DNA from: Gammaproteobacteria bacterium
Lineage (GTDB): Bacteria; Pseudomonadota; Gammaproteobacteria; Burkholderiales; Nitrosomonadaceae
Assembly: GCA_015709635.1 (NCBI GenBank)
Contig: CP054180.1
Location: 186,001 to 250,000 of the forward strand
Direction: 5' to 3'
Length of the DNA: 64,000 nucleotides
Shown piece after piece: positions 55,901-63,864 of this stretch. Positions within the stretch are counted from its first letter, which is position 1, and each line of letters opens with the position of its first letter. The notes beneath the pieces were generated by a model. That model ran no database searches. It worked only from the letters and a program-made list of their open reading frames with translations, and was not told the DNA's origin. The position numbers were made by a program, and so were the translations under genes.

Positions 55901-57488
55901 ACACAGCTTTGACCCGCTCGAGTTTGACCGCTTTTCCCGCTTCCAGGAATTGACCCGGTTGATGGCCGAAAGCGTGGATGACATCGTCACGGTGCAAAAA
56001 AACCTGCGGGCAACGCAGACCGCCGCTGAAGAAGCGGTGGCGCAACAAGCGGTGATCAACCGTCAGCTGCAGCAATCGTTGCTGCAAATCCGTACGATTC
56101 CATTCAGTAATTATGCCGAGCGGTATTATCGTATCGCCCGGCAAGTGGCGGAGGATTTGGGTAAAAAAGTCAATTTCGAGATTCACGGCGCTGAAGTCGA
56201 TATTGATCGCAGCGTGCTGGAAAAAATCAGTCCGCCGCTGGAACACCTGCTGCGCAACGCCATCGCGCACGGTATCGAAGAACCGGCGCAAAGACGGCAA
56301 GCGGGCAAAGCCGAGAACGGTCAAGTCGTTATCCAGTTGCGTCAAGAAGGTAACGAAGTCAGCATTATGCTCAGCGACGATGGTTGCGGTTTAAATCTGC
56401 CACGCATCCGCGAGGAAGCGCAGCGCCTAGGTTTGGTTCAGAAAAATGAAGCGCTCGACGACAACAAGATCATGTCGCTGATTTTCGCGCAAGGCTTGTC
56501 AACGACCGATTCGGTCACCGGAATTGCCGGCCGTGGCATTGGCCTGGATATCGTCAAGAATGAGATTTCAATGCTCGGCGGGCGCATCAGCGTGCAATCC
56601 GTTGCCGGTCAAGGAACAACCTTCGCGATCAGCTTGCCGCTCACGTTATCCGTGGCGCAAACATTGATGGTGCGCGCAGGGAAACAAACGTATGCGATCC
56701 CTGCTTTCATCGTCGAGCATCAGCGCGAATTCGATCAGGATACGTTGCAGAAAATCTACCAGGATCATCGTGTCGTGTTGAATGGCATCACCTATCCGTT
56801 TGCTCATCTATCGCACCTGCTGGGTGAAACCGGTCATGTTGCGGAGACTGTTCAGCATCGCCAGGTATTGTTTTTGCACAGTGGCACGCAGCATCTGGCT
56901 GTGCATACCGATGAATTGCTCGGCAGCAGTGAAGTGGTCGCCAAAAATATCGGTGCGCAACTGGCGCAAGCACCGGGCGTGGAAGGCGCCACCATCACCG
57001 GCGACGGTGAAGTGATTCTGATCCTGAATCCGGTAAAACTGCTGCAGCGCAGCGACGTGCAAACGGTGCTTAGCACACCTGCCAGCGGATTGGCTGCGGC
57101 ACCGCAGAAGAAAACAGCCGCGCCGCCCACCGTCATGGTGGTGGATGATTCATTGACGGTGCGCAAAGTCACCTGCCGCCTGTTGGAACGCGAGGGTTGC
57201 GACGTGCTGATCGCGAAGAACGGCGCGGAAGCAGTCGAGATTCTGCAGGAAACCACGCCGGATGTCATGCTGATCGATCTGGAAATGCCGAAAATGAACG
57301 GCTTTGAATTGATCAGGAAAATACGCGCCGACTCCGAGACGGCGCCTATGCCGATCATCATCATCTCCTCCCGGACGGCGGAGAAACACCGCAAAATCGC
57401 CAAGGATCTGGGCGTCAATGTCTTTCTCGGCAAGCCCTACAAAGAGGAAGAACTGCTCGATCATTTGTCTGAATTTATCAGGAAATAG
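52917..57488 (+). CDS. chpA: ChpA/PilL hybrid chemotaxis histidine kinase
   Basis: CheA-like kinase of the Pil-Chp system, 1523 residues, shorter than the approximately 2500 of Pseudomonas ChpA. Two canonical HPt domains carry FHTLKGSGRMVG (His645) and LHTLKGSARMAG (His831); the earlier 600 residues resemble degenerate HPt-like helices. A dimerisation coiled coil, HATPase (LLRNAIAHGIE, then GRGIGLDIVKNEI), CheW-like domain and a C-terminal receiver with LIDLEMPKMNG follow. Signals pass from PilJ to pilus extension/retraction regulators, here encoded elsewhere. Confidence 0.93.
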   Translation: MNAQPKLNIASIIGIKDGIYQVFALIDQTLDVYSQHPGKINLLSDCRNYIHQLDGLLEMLGLTSITIVTEKMEQLVEALLSKKIEPSAAVFDALKQSTKALLYYLNELIDGAGENPLRLFPAYRGLMQVYGFENAPESDLFFPRLMATPALKAEAPPLDDAAAKILAKQLGAEYQAGLLKWLRDPSNQDGLRQMAVVADKIEEFPGSTEARAFWWVAAGFLEDLLRLQGGQIDLPVRRLCGKIEQTIRHLAAGTPGNTSVLMRELLYHIAHSESDSQRINAIKNSYVWPSQAKDQDTPTFEQSEALRPILERLRETLMQANDIWREFCAGQQESLVSLLEYVDWLGHQARQTGYAPLGKLVDAIGDTVSYLHDHPQDASEELAMEMAAALLLVESIIDDFNKLPADLSQQIDVVVSRLHGITQGNVSDLPAAPTFKTLEGKTQEKELQAQVAQEILTSLAQIESILDKFFFEPAQREQLPLLSDLFKQISGTLVMLDLERAHTLLHLCQGLIEKLLKPGYDIAEAEQILLVDGLSSFGFYIEALRSGQPDSELIVEEAIQRFQASPAQPSAPVPVPETAASKPAVMTEKEPATAETVHAGIDPELLDIFLEEADIVFASIAEDLQKCRIDTADREPLASLRRGFHTLKGSGRMVGLEEMSEVAWNVEQVLNLWLSEKRLISGQLLELIGSAHQAYGEWCRNLREQGSADVDAAALLSAAKELLTRKKAGKKTAAKPKAEAITPATEAVQAAAAIESPPSLTPAPAETAQALQPLQTLPAAAEPSDRINPELLQAFLEEADSIIPQIGGKLRGWRMLPQDEDIHHALLRLLHTLKGSARMAGALQLGELIHAMESHVEAVFRDRLIDDAALDQLESEFDAISGKIEQLQHSESAAAQEHQAAVAISEAVQPPAETTGLLQSKTLLRINSELIDRLVNDAGEASILRSKIETQLSNFKQSLQDLTESTHRLHDQLREVEIQAETQMQSHLAQQHDNEHSFDPLEFDRFSRFQELTRLMAESVDDIVTVQKNLRATQTAAEEAVAQQAVINRQLQQSLLQIRTIPFSNYAERYYRIARQVAEDLGKKVNFEIHGAEVDIDRSVLEKISPPLEHLLRNAIAHGIEEPAQRRQAGKAENGQVVIQLRQEGNEVSIMLSDDGCGLNLPRIREEAQRLGLVQKNEALDDNKIMSLIFAQGLSTTDSVTGIAGRGIGLDIVKNEISMLGGRISVQSVAGQGTTFAISLPLTLSVAQTLMVRAGKQTYAIPAFIVEHQREFDQDTLQKIYQDHRVVLNGITYPFAHLSHLLGETGHVAETVQHRQVLFLHSGTQHLAVHTDELLGSSEVVAKNIGAQLAQAPGVEGATITGDGEVILILNPVKLLQRSDVQTVLSTPASGLAAAPQKKTAAPPTVMVVDDSLTVRKVTCRLLEREGCDVLIAKNGAEAVEILQETTPDVMLIDLEMPKMNGFELIRKIRADSETAPMPIIIISSRTAEKHRKIAKDLGVNVFLGKPYKEEELLDHLSEFIRK

Positions 57489-57494
57489 CACCCA

Positions 57495-57586
57495 TAAAAA
57501 TAAGGGCCGCATATAGCGGCCCTCTCATTTGGTGCATCTTTCTGCTTGTTAGCGTCCAGAGCACAAATCCCAATATACTATTGTGG
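57495..57586 (-). ncRNA. Predicted tracrRNA for Cas9
   Basis: The minus strand contains an anti-repeat complementary to the CRISPR repeat over 24 nt (57557-57580), with one mismatch at 57577. After it comes ACGCTAACAAGCAGAAAGAT with a short GCA...TGC hairpin, then a GC-rich terminator. Start near 57586 is inferred from a sigma-70 promoter at 57592-57620, so the RNA would be about 90 nt. The anti-repeat pairs with the crRNA repeat and would recruit RNase III and Cas9. Orientation is inferred from promoter and terminator; no transcript was seen. Confidence 0.85.
57496..57522 (-). terminator. Intrinsic terminator of tracrRNA
   Basis: GGGCCGC (57504-57510), loop ATATA and GCGGCCC (57516-57522). 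Reading minus, the stem is followed by TTATTTTT, a proper T-run. Reading plus, the stem is followed by TCTCATTT, a weak one. The better side belongs to the minus strand, supporting a minus-strand RNA. It may also terminate chpA partly, 16 bp after its stop. Confidence 0.85.
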
Positions 57587-57591
57587 CGTAC

Positions 57592-57620
57592 ATTCTAATG
57601 ACAAAGCTCAAGACGATCAA
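57592..57620 (-). promoter_or_regulatory. Sigma-70 promoter of tracrRNA
   Basis: On the minus strand TTGATC (57620-57615), a 17-bp spacer and TAGAAT (57597-57592): -35 matches 4/6, -10 matches 5/6. A start near 57586 would put the first bases some 6 nt before the anti-repeat. Confidence 0.72.
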
Positions 57621-57662
57621 TAAAATCATATAGAAACTTTAATCATAGCTGGAGAATACACC

Positions 57663-60600
57663 TTGTTGCATAAGAATAAGATGGGTTATCGACTAGCCCT
57701 CGACTTGGGGGCAACTTCACTAGGTTGGTCAATGATTAGACTGGATGCCAATCAACAACCTTGTGCAGTTATCAAAGCAGGGGTACGTATTTTTTCAAAT
57801 GGACGTAACCCGAAAGATGGCTCTTCTTTGGCTGTAACGCGCCGCGAAGCGCGCGCCATGCGCCGTCGCCGTGACCGCTTACTGAAGCGCAAAGCACGTA
57901 TGATGCGTACACTCATCGAATATGGTTTTTTTCCTGCCGAAGAAATACAGCGTAAAGTATTGGAAACCCTCAATCCTTATGCACTACGTGCCAAAGGACT
58001 GGATGAGGCGCTTACTCCATCTGAATTTGGCCGTGCATTGTTTCACATTAATCAGCGACGCGGATTTAAGAGTAATCGCAAAACCGATAAAAAAGACAAT
58101 GACAGTGGTGCGTTAAAGACCGCCATCAGCAAACTGCGTGGAACACTTAGAGCAGAAAACTACCGTACAGTAGGTGAGTGGCTGCACAAGCGCAATGAAG
58201 CAAATCAAACCGTTCGTGCCCGCTATCGTCAGAATAAAACCATAAAAGATGATGGCAAGACAAAAATTGATAAATATTATGATCTCTACATTGATCGCGC
58301 GATGATTGAGCATGAGTTTGATCAATTATGGAAAAAACAAGCGGAACTGAATCCGGCTGTATTCACCGAAACCGCACGTGCCGATCTGAGAGACGTTCTG
58401 TTGCATCAGCGCCCGCTTAAACCCGTCAAACCAGGGCGCTGTACATTCATGCCCGACGAAGAGCGCGCGCCGTTAGCCTTACCCAGCACCCAACGCTTTC
58501 GCATGTATCAGGAGGTTAATAATCTGCGTATCTTGCGGGAAGGACTGAGGGAAGAACCGCTGATGTTACAGCAGCGTGATGAGCTGATTGCTGCCCTGGA
58601 AAAAAACAGTAAGCGTACCTTTACGCAGATCAAGAAATTACTTGGAGTTGGCGGCGCAGTTCAGTTCAATTTTGAAGATCCGAAACGTGAAGAACTCAAA
58701 GGCAATACCACTAGCGCTATTCTTAGTAAAAAAGAACATTTTGGCGATGCCTGGTTTGCATTTGATGAAACTAAACAAGATGCCATCGTGTTGCAATTGA
58801 TCAAGGAAGAAAATGAAGCCAAGCTTGTACGCTGGCTGCAAGATGAAACAGGTATTGATGAGCAATGTGCTGAAGCTATCGCCAATATTGGTTTACCAGA
58901 AGGCTATGGTAGCTTATGCGCAAAAGCATTGGCACGCATTCTGCCGGAATTGCGGCGGGACGTAGTGACCTATGACAAAGCAGTACAAGCGGCTGGTTTT
59001 GAGCATCATAGCCGGCTTGGTTCAAACACTGAAATTCCCGGTATTACCTTCAAGATCGAAAATATTGATCAGGATTCAGGTGAAATCAAGGAATTTCATG
59101 TTCACAAGAAGTTGCCTTACTACGGCGAATATCTGCAACGTCACGTCGGTTTTGGTAGTGGAAAACCAGAAGATTCTGCGGAGAAACGGTATGGCAAAAT
59201 AGCCAACCCCACCGTACATATCGGATTAAACCAAGTTCGTCTTGTGGTCAATGCACTCATCAAACGCTACGGTCACCCCAGCGAAGTGATTGTTGAAGTG
59301 GCGCGTGACCTAAAACAAAGCAAACTTCAGCGCGATGAAGAAAACAAGCGGCAAACCGAGAATCAAAATCGCAACAAGCGGCTGCGTACTATCATTGCAG
59401 AGACTTTACAAATTAATGAAGAGCGTGTCAGACGCGACGACATTGAAAAAATGATCTTGTGGGAGGAACTTAACCCAAGAAATGCCGCAGATCGGCGTTG
59501 CCCGTATTCTGGCGCGCAAATCAGTGCTGCCATGTTGTTAAGCGAAGGAGTGGAAATTGAACATATTCTGCCTTTTTCGCAGACGCTCGACGATAGCCTT
59601 AACAACAAAACACTGGCACTCCGTCAAGCCAATCGTATTAAGGGAAATCGTACGCCTTGGGATGCGCGGAACGATTTTGCCGCTCAAGGCTGGGACTATG
59701 CAAGCATTCTCGCCAGAGCTGAACAAATGTCCAAAGCCAAGCGTTATCGCTTTGGCGAAGATGGCTACCAACACTGGTTGAGAGACGATGCAGGTTTTTT
59801 GGCACGGGCACTGAACGACACTCGCCACCTGAGCAAAGTAGCACGTGAATACATGAGCTTGGTCTGCCCCAATACGCGCGTTATTCCCGGCCGCATGACC
59901 GCCATGCTGCGCGCGAAATTCGGTCTGAACGACGTTCTTGGTTTAAATGGTGAGAAGAATCGTAACGATCATCGCCACCATGCAGTCGATGCCTGCGTGA
60001 TTGCCGTGACTGATCAGGGTTTGTTGCAGCGTTTTGCAAAAGCCAGCGCCAATGCGCGCGAGCGGCAGCTTAATCGTTTGGTGGAGACAATGCCATTGCC
60101 GTGGGAAAGCTACCGGGAGCACGTGCAGCGTGCCATTGCCGCTATTTGGGTTAGTCATAAACCAGATCATAGTCATGAAGGCGCTATGCATAATGATACA
60201 GCTTATGGTTTACGAGAAAATGGCAAAGTCAGTTTTCATAAAATGGTGGATGGAAAACGTGAATGCATAGAGGACAACCTTAAGGTCATTGAAATTTCCG
60301 ATGCCAAAGCCCTAGATCGGCATGGTTTGCTACCAACTGGCAAGCCAAGGCCATACAAAGGCTACAAAGGTGACAGCAACTATTGCATTGAGATTATTCG
60401 CAATGAAAAAGGAAAATGGGAGGGCGAAGTTATTTCCACATTCAATGCCTATCAGCTGGTGCGTGAGCATGGTGCAGCGCGGCTTCGACATCCGGACTTA
60501 GGTATCAGCGGGAAACCATTGGTGATGCGTTTGATTCGTAATGACTTTGTTCGGCTAGAACTTGAAGGTGTAACAAGAACATTGCGTGTTTGTAAAATGA

Positions 60601-60776
60601 GAGAGGATGGCCAGATTGCGCTAGCAGATGTGGCTGAAGCCAATGTCGATTCGAGGACCAGAGCCAAAGAAATTTCTTATGTACTCAAGACGGGTGGTTC
60701 TCTACAGAAAGCCAAAGCCCGCCAAATCAGCATTTCTCCTATTGGCGAGCTTCGCGACCCTGGTTTTAAGGGGTAA
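57663..60776 (+). CDS. cas9: Type II-C CRISPR nuclease Cas9
   Basis: RNA-guided endonuclease. With 1037 residues it is within the compact II-C range. Catalytic sites visible: RuvC-I Asp14 in LALDLGATSLGWSM, an arginine-rich bridge helix (RREARAMRRRRDRLLKRKAR), RuvC-II Glu545 in VIVEVARDL, the HNH site EIEHILPFSQTLDDSLNNK with His634 and Asn648, and RuvC-III HRHHAVDACVIA with His773 and Asp776. All catalytic residues are present, so it is probably active. The TTG start at 57663 has GGAG eight bases upstream; an ATG at 57681 (MGYRLALDLG) is the alternative. It is divergent from the tracrRNA, and cas1 follows after 5 bp. Confidence 0.97.
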   Translation: MLHKNKMGYRLALDLGATSLGWSMIRLDANQQPCAVIKAGVRIFSNGRNPKDGSSLAVTRREARAMRRRRDRLLKRKARMMRTLIEYGFFPAEEIQRKVLETLNPYALRAKGLDEALTPSEFGRALFHINQRRGFKSNRKTDKKDNDSGALKTAISKLRGTLRAENYRTVGEWLHKRNEANQTVRARYRQNKTIKDDGKTKIDKYYDLYIDRAMIEHEFDQLWKKQAELNPAVFTETARADLRDVLLHQRPLKPVKPGRCTFMPDEERAPLALPSTQRFRMYQEVNNLRILREGLREEPLMLQQRDELIAALEKNSKRTFTQIKKLLGVGGAVQFNFEDPKREELKGNTTSAILSKKEHFGDAWFAFDETKQDAIVLQLIKEENEAKLVRWLQDETGIDEQCAEAIANIGLPEGYGSLCAKALARILPELRRDVVTYDKAVQAAGFEHHSRLGSNTEIPGITFKIENIDQDSGEIKEFHVHKKLPYYGEYLQRHVGFGSGKPEDSAEKRYGKIANPTVHIGLNQVRLVVNALIKRYGHPSEVIVEVARDLKQSKLQRDEENKRQTENQNRNKRLRTIIAETLQINEERVRRDDIEKMILWEELNPRNAADRRCPYSGAQISAAMLLSEGVEIEHILPFSQTLDDSLNNKTLALRQANRIKGNRTPWDARNDFAAQGWDYASILARAEQMSKAKRYRFGEDGYQHWLRDDAGFLARALNDTRHLSKVAREYMSLVCPNTRVIPGRMTAMLRAKFGLNDVLGLNGEKNRNDHRHHAVDACVIAVTDQGLLQRFAKASANARERQLNRLVETMPLPWESYREHVQRAIAAIWVSHKPDHSHEGAMHNDTAYGLRENGKVSFHKMVDGKRECIEDNLKVIEISDAKALDRHGLLPTGKPRPYKGYKGDSNYCIEIIRNEKGKWEGEVISTFNAYQLVREHGAARLRHPDLGISGKPLVMRLIRNDFVRLELEGVTRTLRVCKMREDGQIALADVAEANVDSRTRAKEISYVLKTGGSLQKAKARQISISPIGELRDPGFKG

Positions 60777-60781
60777 CTCAG

Positions 60782-61711
60782 ATGATAGGCCGCATCATCG
60801 AGGTAGCAGATGACCGGCGGCACCTGTTCCTATCACGCGGTTTCCTAGTGGTAAAAGATACCGAAGGCGAGCGCAAGGAATTGGGGCAGATACCGCTGGA
60901 CGATATTGCCGCCGTTATCGCCAATGCACATGGTTTGAGCTATACCAATAACCTCTTGGTAGCGTTGGCCGAGCGCTGCGCTCCTTTTGTATTATGTGCA
61001 GCTAATCACAATGCGGTAGGCATGATGCTGACGATAGATGGCAACTATCAACAAGCAAAACGATTTGACGCGCAACTCGCTGCTAGCCAGCCGCTTAAAA
61101 AGCGTCTTTGGGCAGAAATTGTCAAGTCAAAGCTGCAACAGCAGGCTGATGCATTGGAAGCTGCGGGCGCACCATTTATTCCTCTATCTGCTTTAGTCCG
61201 TAAAGTGCGTTCGGGTGATCCAGACAATTTGGAAGCGCAAGGGGCACGGCGTTATTGGGGACTTTTGTTTGGAGATGATTTCCGCCGCGATCAACAAAGT
61301 GATGGCCTCAACGCCATGCTCAACTACGGTTATACCATTTTGCGCGCAACTACCGCGCGCGCAGTGGTTGCAGCGGGATTGCATCCAACCATTGGATTAC
61401 ATCACAGCAACGAAAGCAATGCCATGCGATTGGTGGATGATTTAATGGAGCCTTTTCGCCCTGTGATAGATCTGAAAGTCTGGCAATTATATCGACATGG
61501 GGAACCCCAGGTAACACCAGAAAGCAAACGTGAATTGGTAAGAACGCTATACGATGATATGCAAACCAGCACAGGCGCAACTCCTTTAATAGTTTGTACG
61601 CAGAAACTTGCCGTCTCACTGGCGCAAGTTTTTATGGGAGAGAGAAATAAGCTTGACTTGCCTTTGCCAGGATTGCCACTCGACTTAGCCGCATCATTTC
61701 TGGAGGATTAA
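60782..61711 (+). CDS. cas1: CRISPR-associated integrase Cas1
   Basis: Metal-dependent integrase that inserts new spacers together with Cas2. 309 residues, normal for type II. Likely metal ligands are Glu in DNLEAQGARRYWG, His in GLHHSNESNAMRLVDDL and Glu/Asp in MEPFRPVID. It begins 5 bp after cas9 and ends 6 bp before cas2, so the three genes form one operon. No csn2 or cas4 is present, consistent with II-C. Confidence 0.97.
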   Translation: MIGRIIEVADDRRHLFLSRGFLVVKDTEGERKELGQIPLDDIAAVIANAHGLSYTNNLLVALAERCAPFVLCAANHNAVGMMLTIDGNYQQAKRFDAQLAASQPLKKRLWAEIVKSKLQQQADALEAAGAPFIPLSALVRKVRSGDPDNLEAQGARRYWGLLFGDDFRRDQQSDGLNAMLNYGYTILRATTARAVVAAGLHPTIGLHHSNESNAMRLVDDLMEPFRPVIDLKVWQLYRHGEPQVTPESKRELVRTLYDDMQTSTGATPLIVCTQKLAVSLAQVFMGERNKLDLPLPGLPLDLAASFLED

Positions 61712-61717
61712 CGTGCC

Positions 61718-62044
61718 ATGCTTTCGGGATATCGGTTAATGTGGGTTATAGTCATGTTCGATTTACCTGTCGTTGAAAAAGCTGAGCGCAAAGCAGCAAC
61801 GGATTTTCGTAATACTCTATTAGATATGGGATTTGAGATGTCGCAATTTTCTGTTTATATGCGTTTCTGTAGCAGCCAGAGTCAGATCGACACGTATTGC
61901 ACGCAGGTAGAGAGAAACTTGCCTGTAGGGGGTAAAGTGAATATCCTGCAATTTACCGACAAGCAATACGAACGCATTATTACTTTTAGCGGAAAAGCTA
62001 AACAACCGAGTAAAAAACCACCCCAGCAGTATGAGCTTTTCTGA
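61718..62044 (+). CDS. cas2: CRISPR-associated Cas2
   Basis: Small ferredoxin-fold dimer that scaffolds the Cas1-Cas2 integrase, 108 residues. It begins MLSGYRLMWVIVMFDLPVVE with the conserved Asp of the first strand, and FSVYMRFCSSQSQIDTYCTQ follows. It ends 69 bp before the first CRISPR repeat. Confidence 0.96.
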   Translation: MLSGYRLMWVIVMFDLPVVEKAERKAATDFRNTLLDMGFEMSQFSVYMRFCSSQSQIDTYCTQVERNLPVGGKVNILQFTDKQYERIITFSGKAKQPSKKPPQQYELF

Positions 62045-62070
62045 AGATTATCAGTATTTCTATACTAGTA

Positions 62071-62110
62071 TGCACATTAACCCTATTAACAATCATAAGG
62101 TTAATGTGCA
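62071..62110. repeat. 12-bp inverted repeat between cas2 and the array
   Basis: TGCACATTAACC (62071-62082) and GGTTAATGTGCA (62099-62110) are perfect complements around a 16-bp AT-rich spacer. The right arm ends three bases before the first repeat. No T-run follows on either strand. It could mark the array's end, terminate or process the crRNA precursor, or be a protein site. Confidence 0.7.
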
Positions 62111-62113
62111 GCT

Positions 62114-63864
62114 AGTTTAGCATATTGGGATTTGTGCTCTGACCGGAACTAACGGCAGTCTGTATCGGCTTAGCCACATAGTTTAGCATATTGGGATTTG
62201 TGCTCTGACCGGAACCCTTATGACGGCCTAGAGGCCTTGAAGCAGAGTTTAGCATATTGGGATTTGTGCTCTGACCGGAACTGTACGCAGTGTTGCCAGC
62301 ATGTAGCGAGTAGTTTAGCATATTGGGATTTGTGCTCTGACCGGAACATCCTTACTACACACAAACAGCCGGTCACAAGTTTAGCATATTGGGATTTGTG
62401 CTCTGACCGGAACTTCCGCGCTCCAGATGGCAAGATCGCATTCAGTTTAGCATATTGGGATTTGTGCTCTGACCGGAACTATTGAATAGCAATGATCCCG
62501 CCAACAACTAGTTTAGCATATTGGGATTTGTGCTCTGACCGGAACGTAGCTGACACCTACGAGGTACTACGCATCAGTTTAGCATATTGGGATTTGTGCT
62601 CTGACCGGAACTTACTGATCGGATTCTATCTTATCGCGGTAAGTTTAGCATATTGGGATTTGTGCTCTGACCGGAACTACAGGTAGTAGCGCGCAATGTC
62701 GCAATTCAGTTTAGCATATTGGGATTTGTGCTCTGACCGGAACTGTTATCGGCTCATATTCATTATATGAATAAGTTTAGCATATTGGGATTTGTGCTCT
62801 GACCGGAACGATCTTATCATCATAACCTACTTTTTGACAAGTTTAGCATATTGGGATTTGTGCTCTGACCGGAACGAAAATAGAGATGATTTACAACGGG
62901 CTATTAGTTTAGCATATTGGGATTTGTGCTCTGACCGGAACCAAAATGGATACAAATCGACGTGAGTCTGAAGTTTAGCATATTGGGATTTGTGCTCTGA
63001 CCGGAACGGGTAGGCCGCCATTACGCCAGTCATTTTCAGTTTAGCATATTGGGATTTGTGCTCTGACCGGAACGTGTACGGATAGCGTATCGCCGGTAAT
63101 TGCAGTTTAGCATATTGGGATTTGTGCTCTGACCGGAACTGCCCTTGGTATCACGAAACCAAAATTTTTAGTTTAGCATATTGGGATTTGTGCTCTGACC
63201 GGAACACCTAGTCAACTGTGGTTCTGTCGTGTGTGAGTTTAGCATATTGGGATTTGTGCTCTGACCGGAACCAGCAGGGGGAGTTATTAGTAATTGCTAT
63301 AAGTTTAGCATATTGGGATTTGTGCTCTGACCGGAACTGATTTCGCGCACTTGCACTTCTGTCACATAGTTTAGCATATTGGGATTTGTGCTCTGACCGG
63401 AACTAGCCAAGCAACTGATCGGGAGATTTATTGAGTTTAGCATATTGGGATTTGTGCTCTGACCGGAACTCACAACCATATATTTAATAAGGACTAATTA
63501 GTTTAGCATATTGGGATTTGTGCTCTGACCGGAACACCGGCACGTATTATATAGAGCAGATGTACAGTTTAGCATATTGGGATTTGTGCTCTGACCGGAA
63601 CTTGTTAATCCAGTTAGCATAAGCGCCAATAAGTTTAGCATATTGGGATTTGTGCTCTGACCGGAACTTCGATTTGCTCCGTATGGCTCATGATGGAGTT
63701 TAGCATATTGGGATTTGTGCTCTGACCGGAACCCTCCGTGCCATCCTGTCAATTTCAATCCCAGTTTAGCATATTGGGATTTGTGCTCTGACCGGAACTT
63801 TTAATTCCCCCGGCCAATGTCAGGGGATAGTTTAGCATATTGGGATTTGTGCTCTGACCGGAAC
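62114..63864 (-). CRISPR. Type II-C CRISPR array, 27 repeats and 26 spacers
   Basis: 27 copies of a 36-bp repeat, all identical as far as I can read, from 62114 to 63864, period 66. The minus strand begins GTTCCGGTCAGAGCAC and ends TGCTAAACT. Twenty-five spacers are 30 nt; the one at 63668-63696 is 29. All spacers look different, and no spacer matches anything I noticed elsewhere in the window. I assign minus orientation because the tracrRNA is on the minus strand and the repeat's minus-strand 3' end resembles an extended -10 (TGCTAAACT), as in Neisseria II-C arrays where each repeat carries a promoter. Plus orientation is not excluded. Confidence 0.98.

Noticed and set aside
57541..57640. 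tracrRNA on the plus strand, between chpA and cas9
   Set aside because: The plus strand shows no terminator after the anti-repeat before cas9, whereas the minus strand has both promoter and terminator.
62198..62686. Open frames through the CRISPR array reading LAYWDLCSDRN repeatedly, and minus-strand frames with SSGQSTNPNMLN or FRSEHKSQYAKL
   Set aside because: The repeat period (66 bp) is a multiple of three and the repeat has no stop in these frames, so they are artefacts of the array and not repeat proteins.
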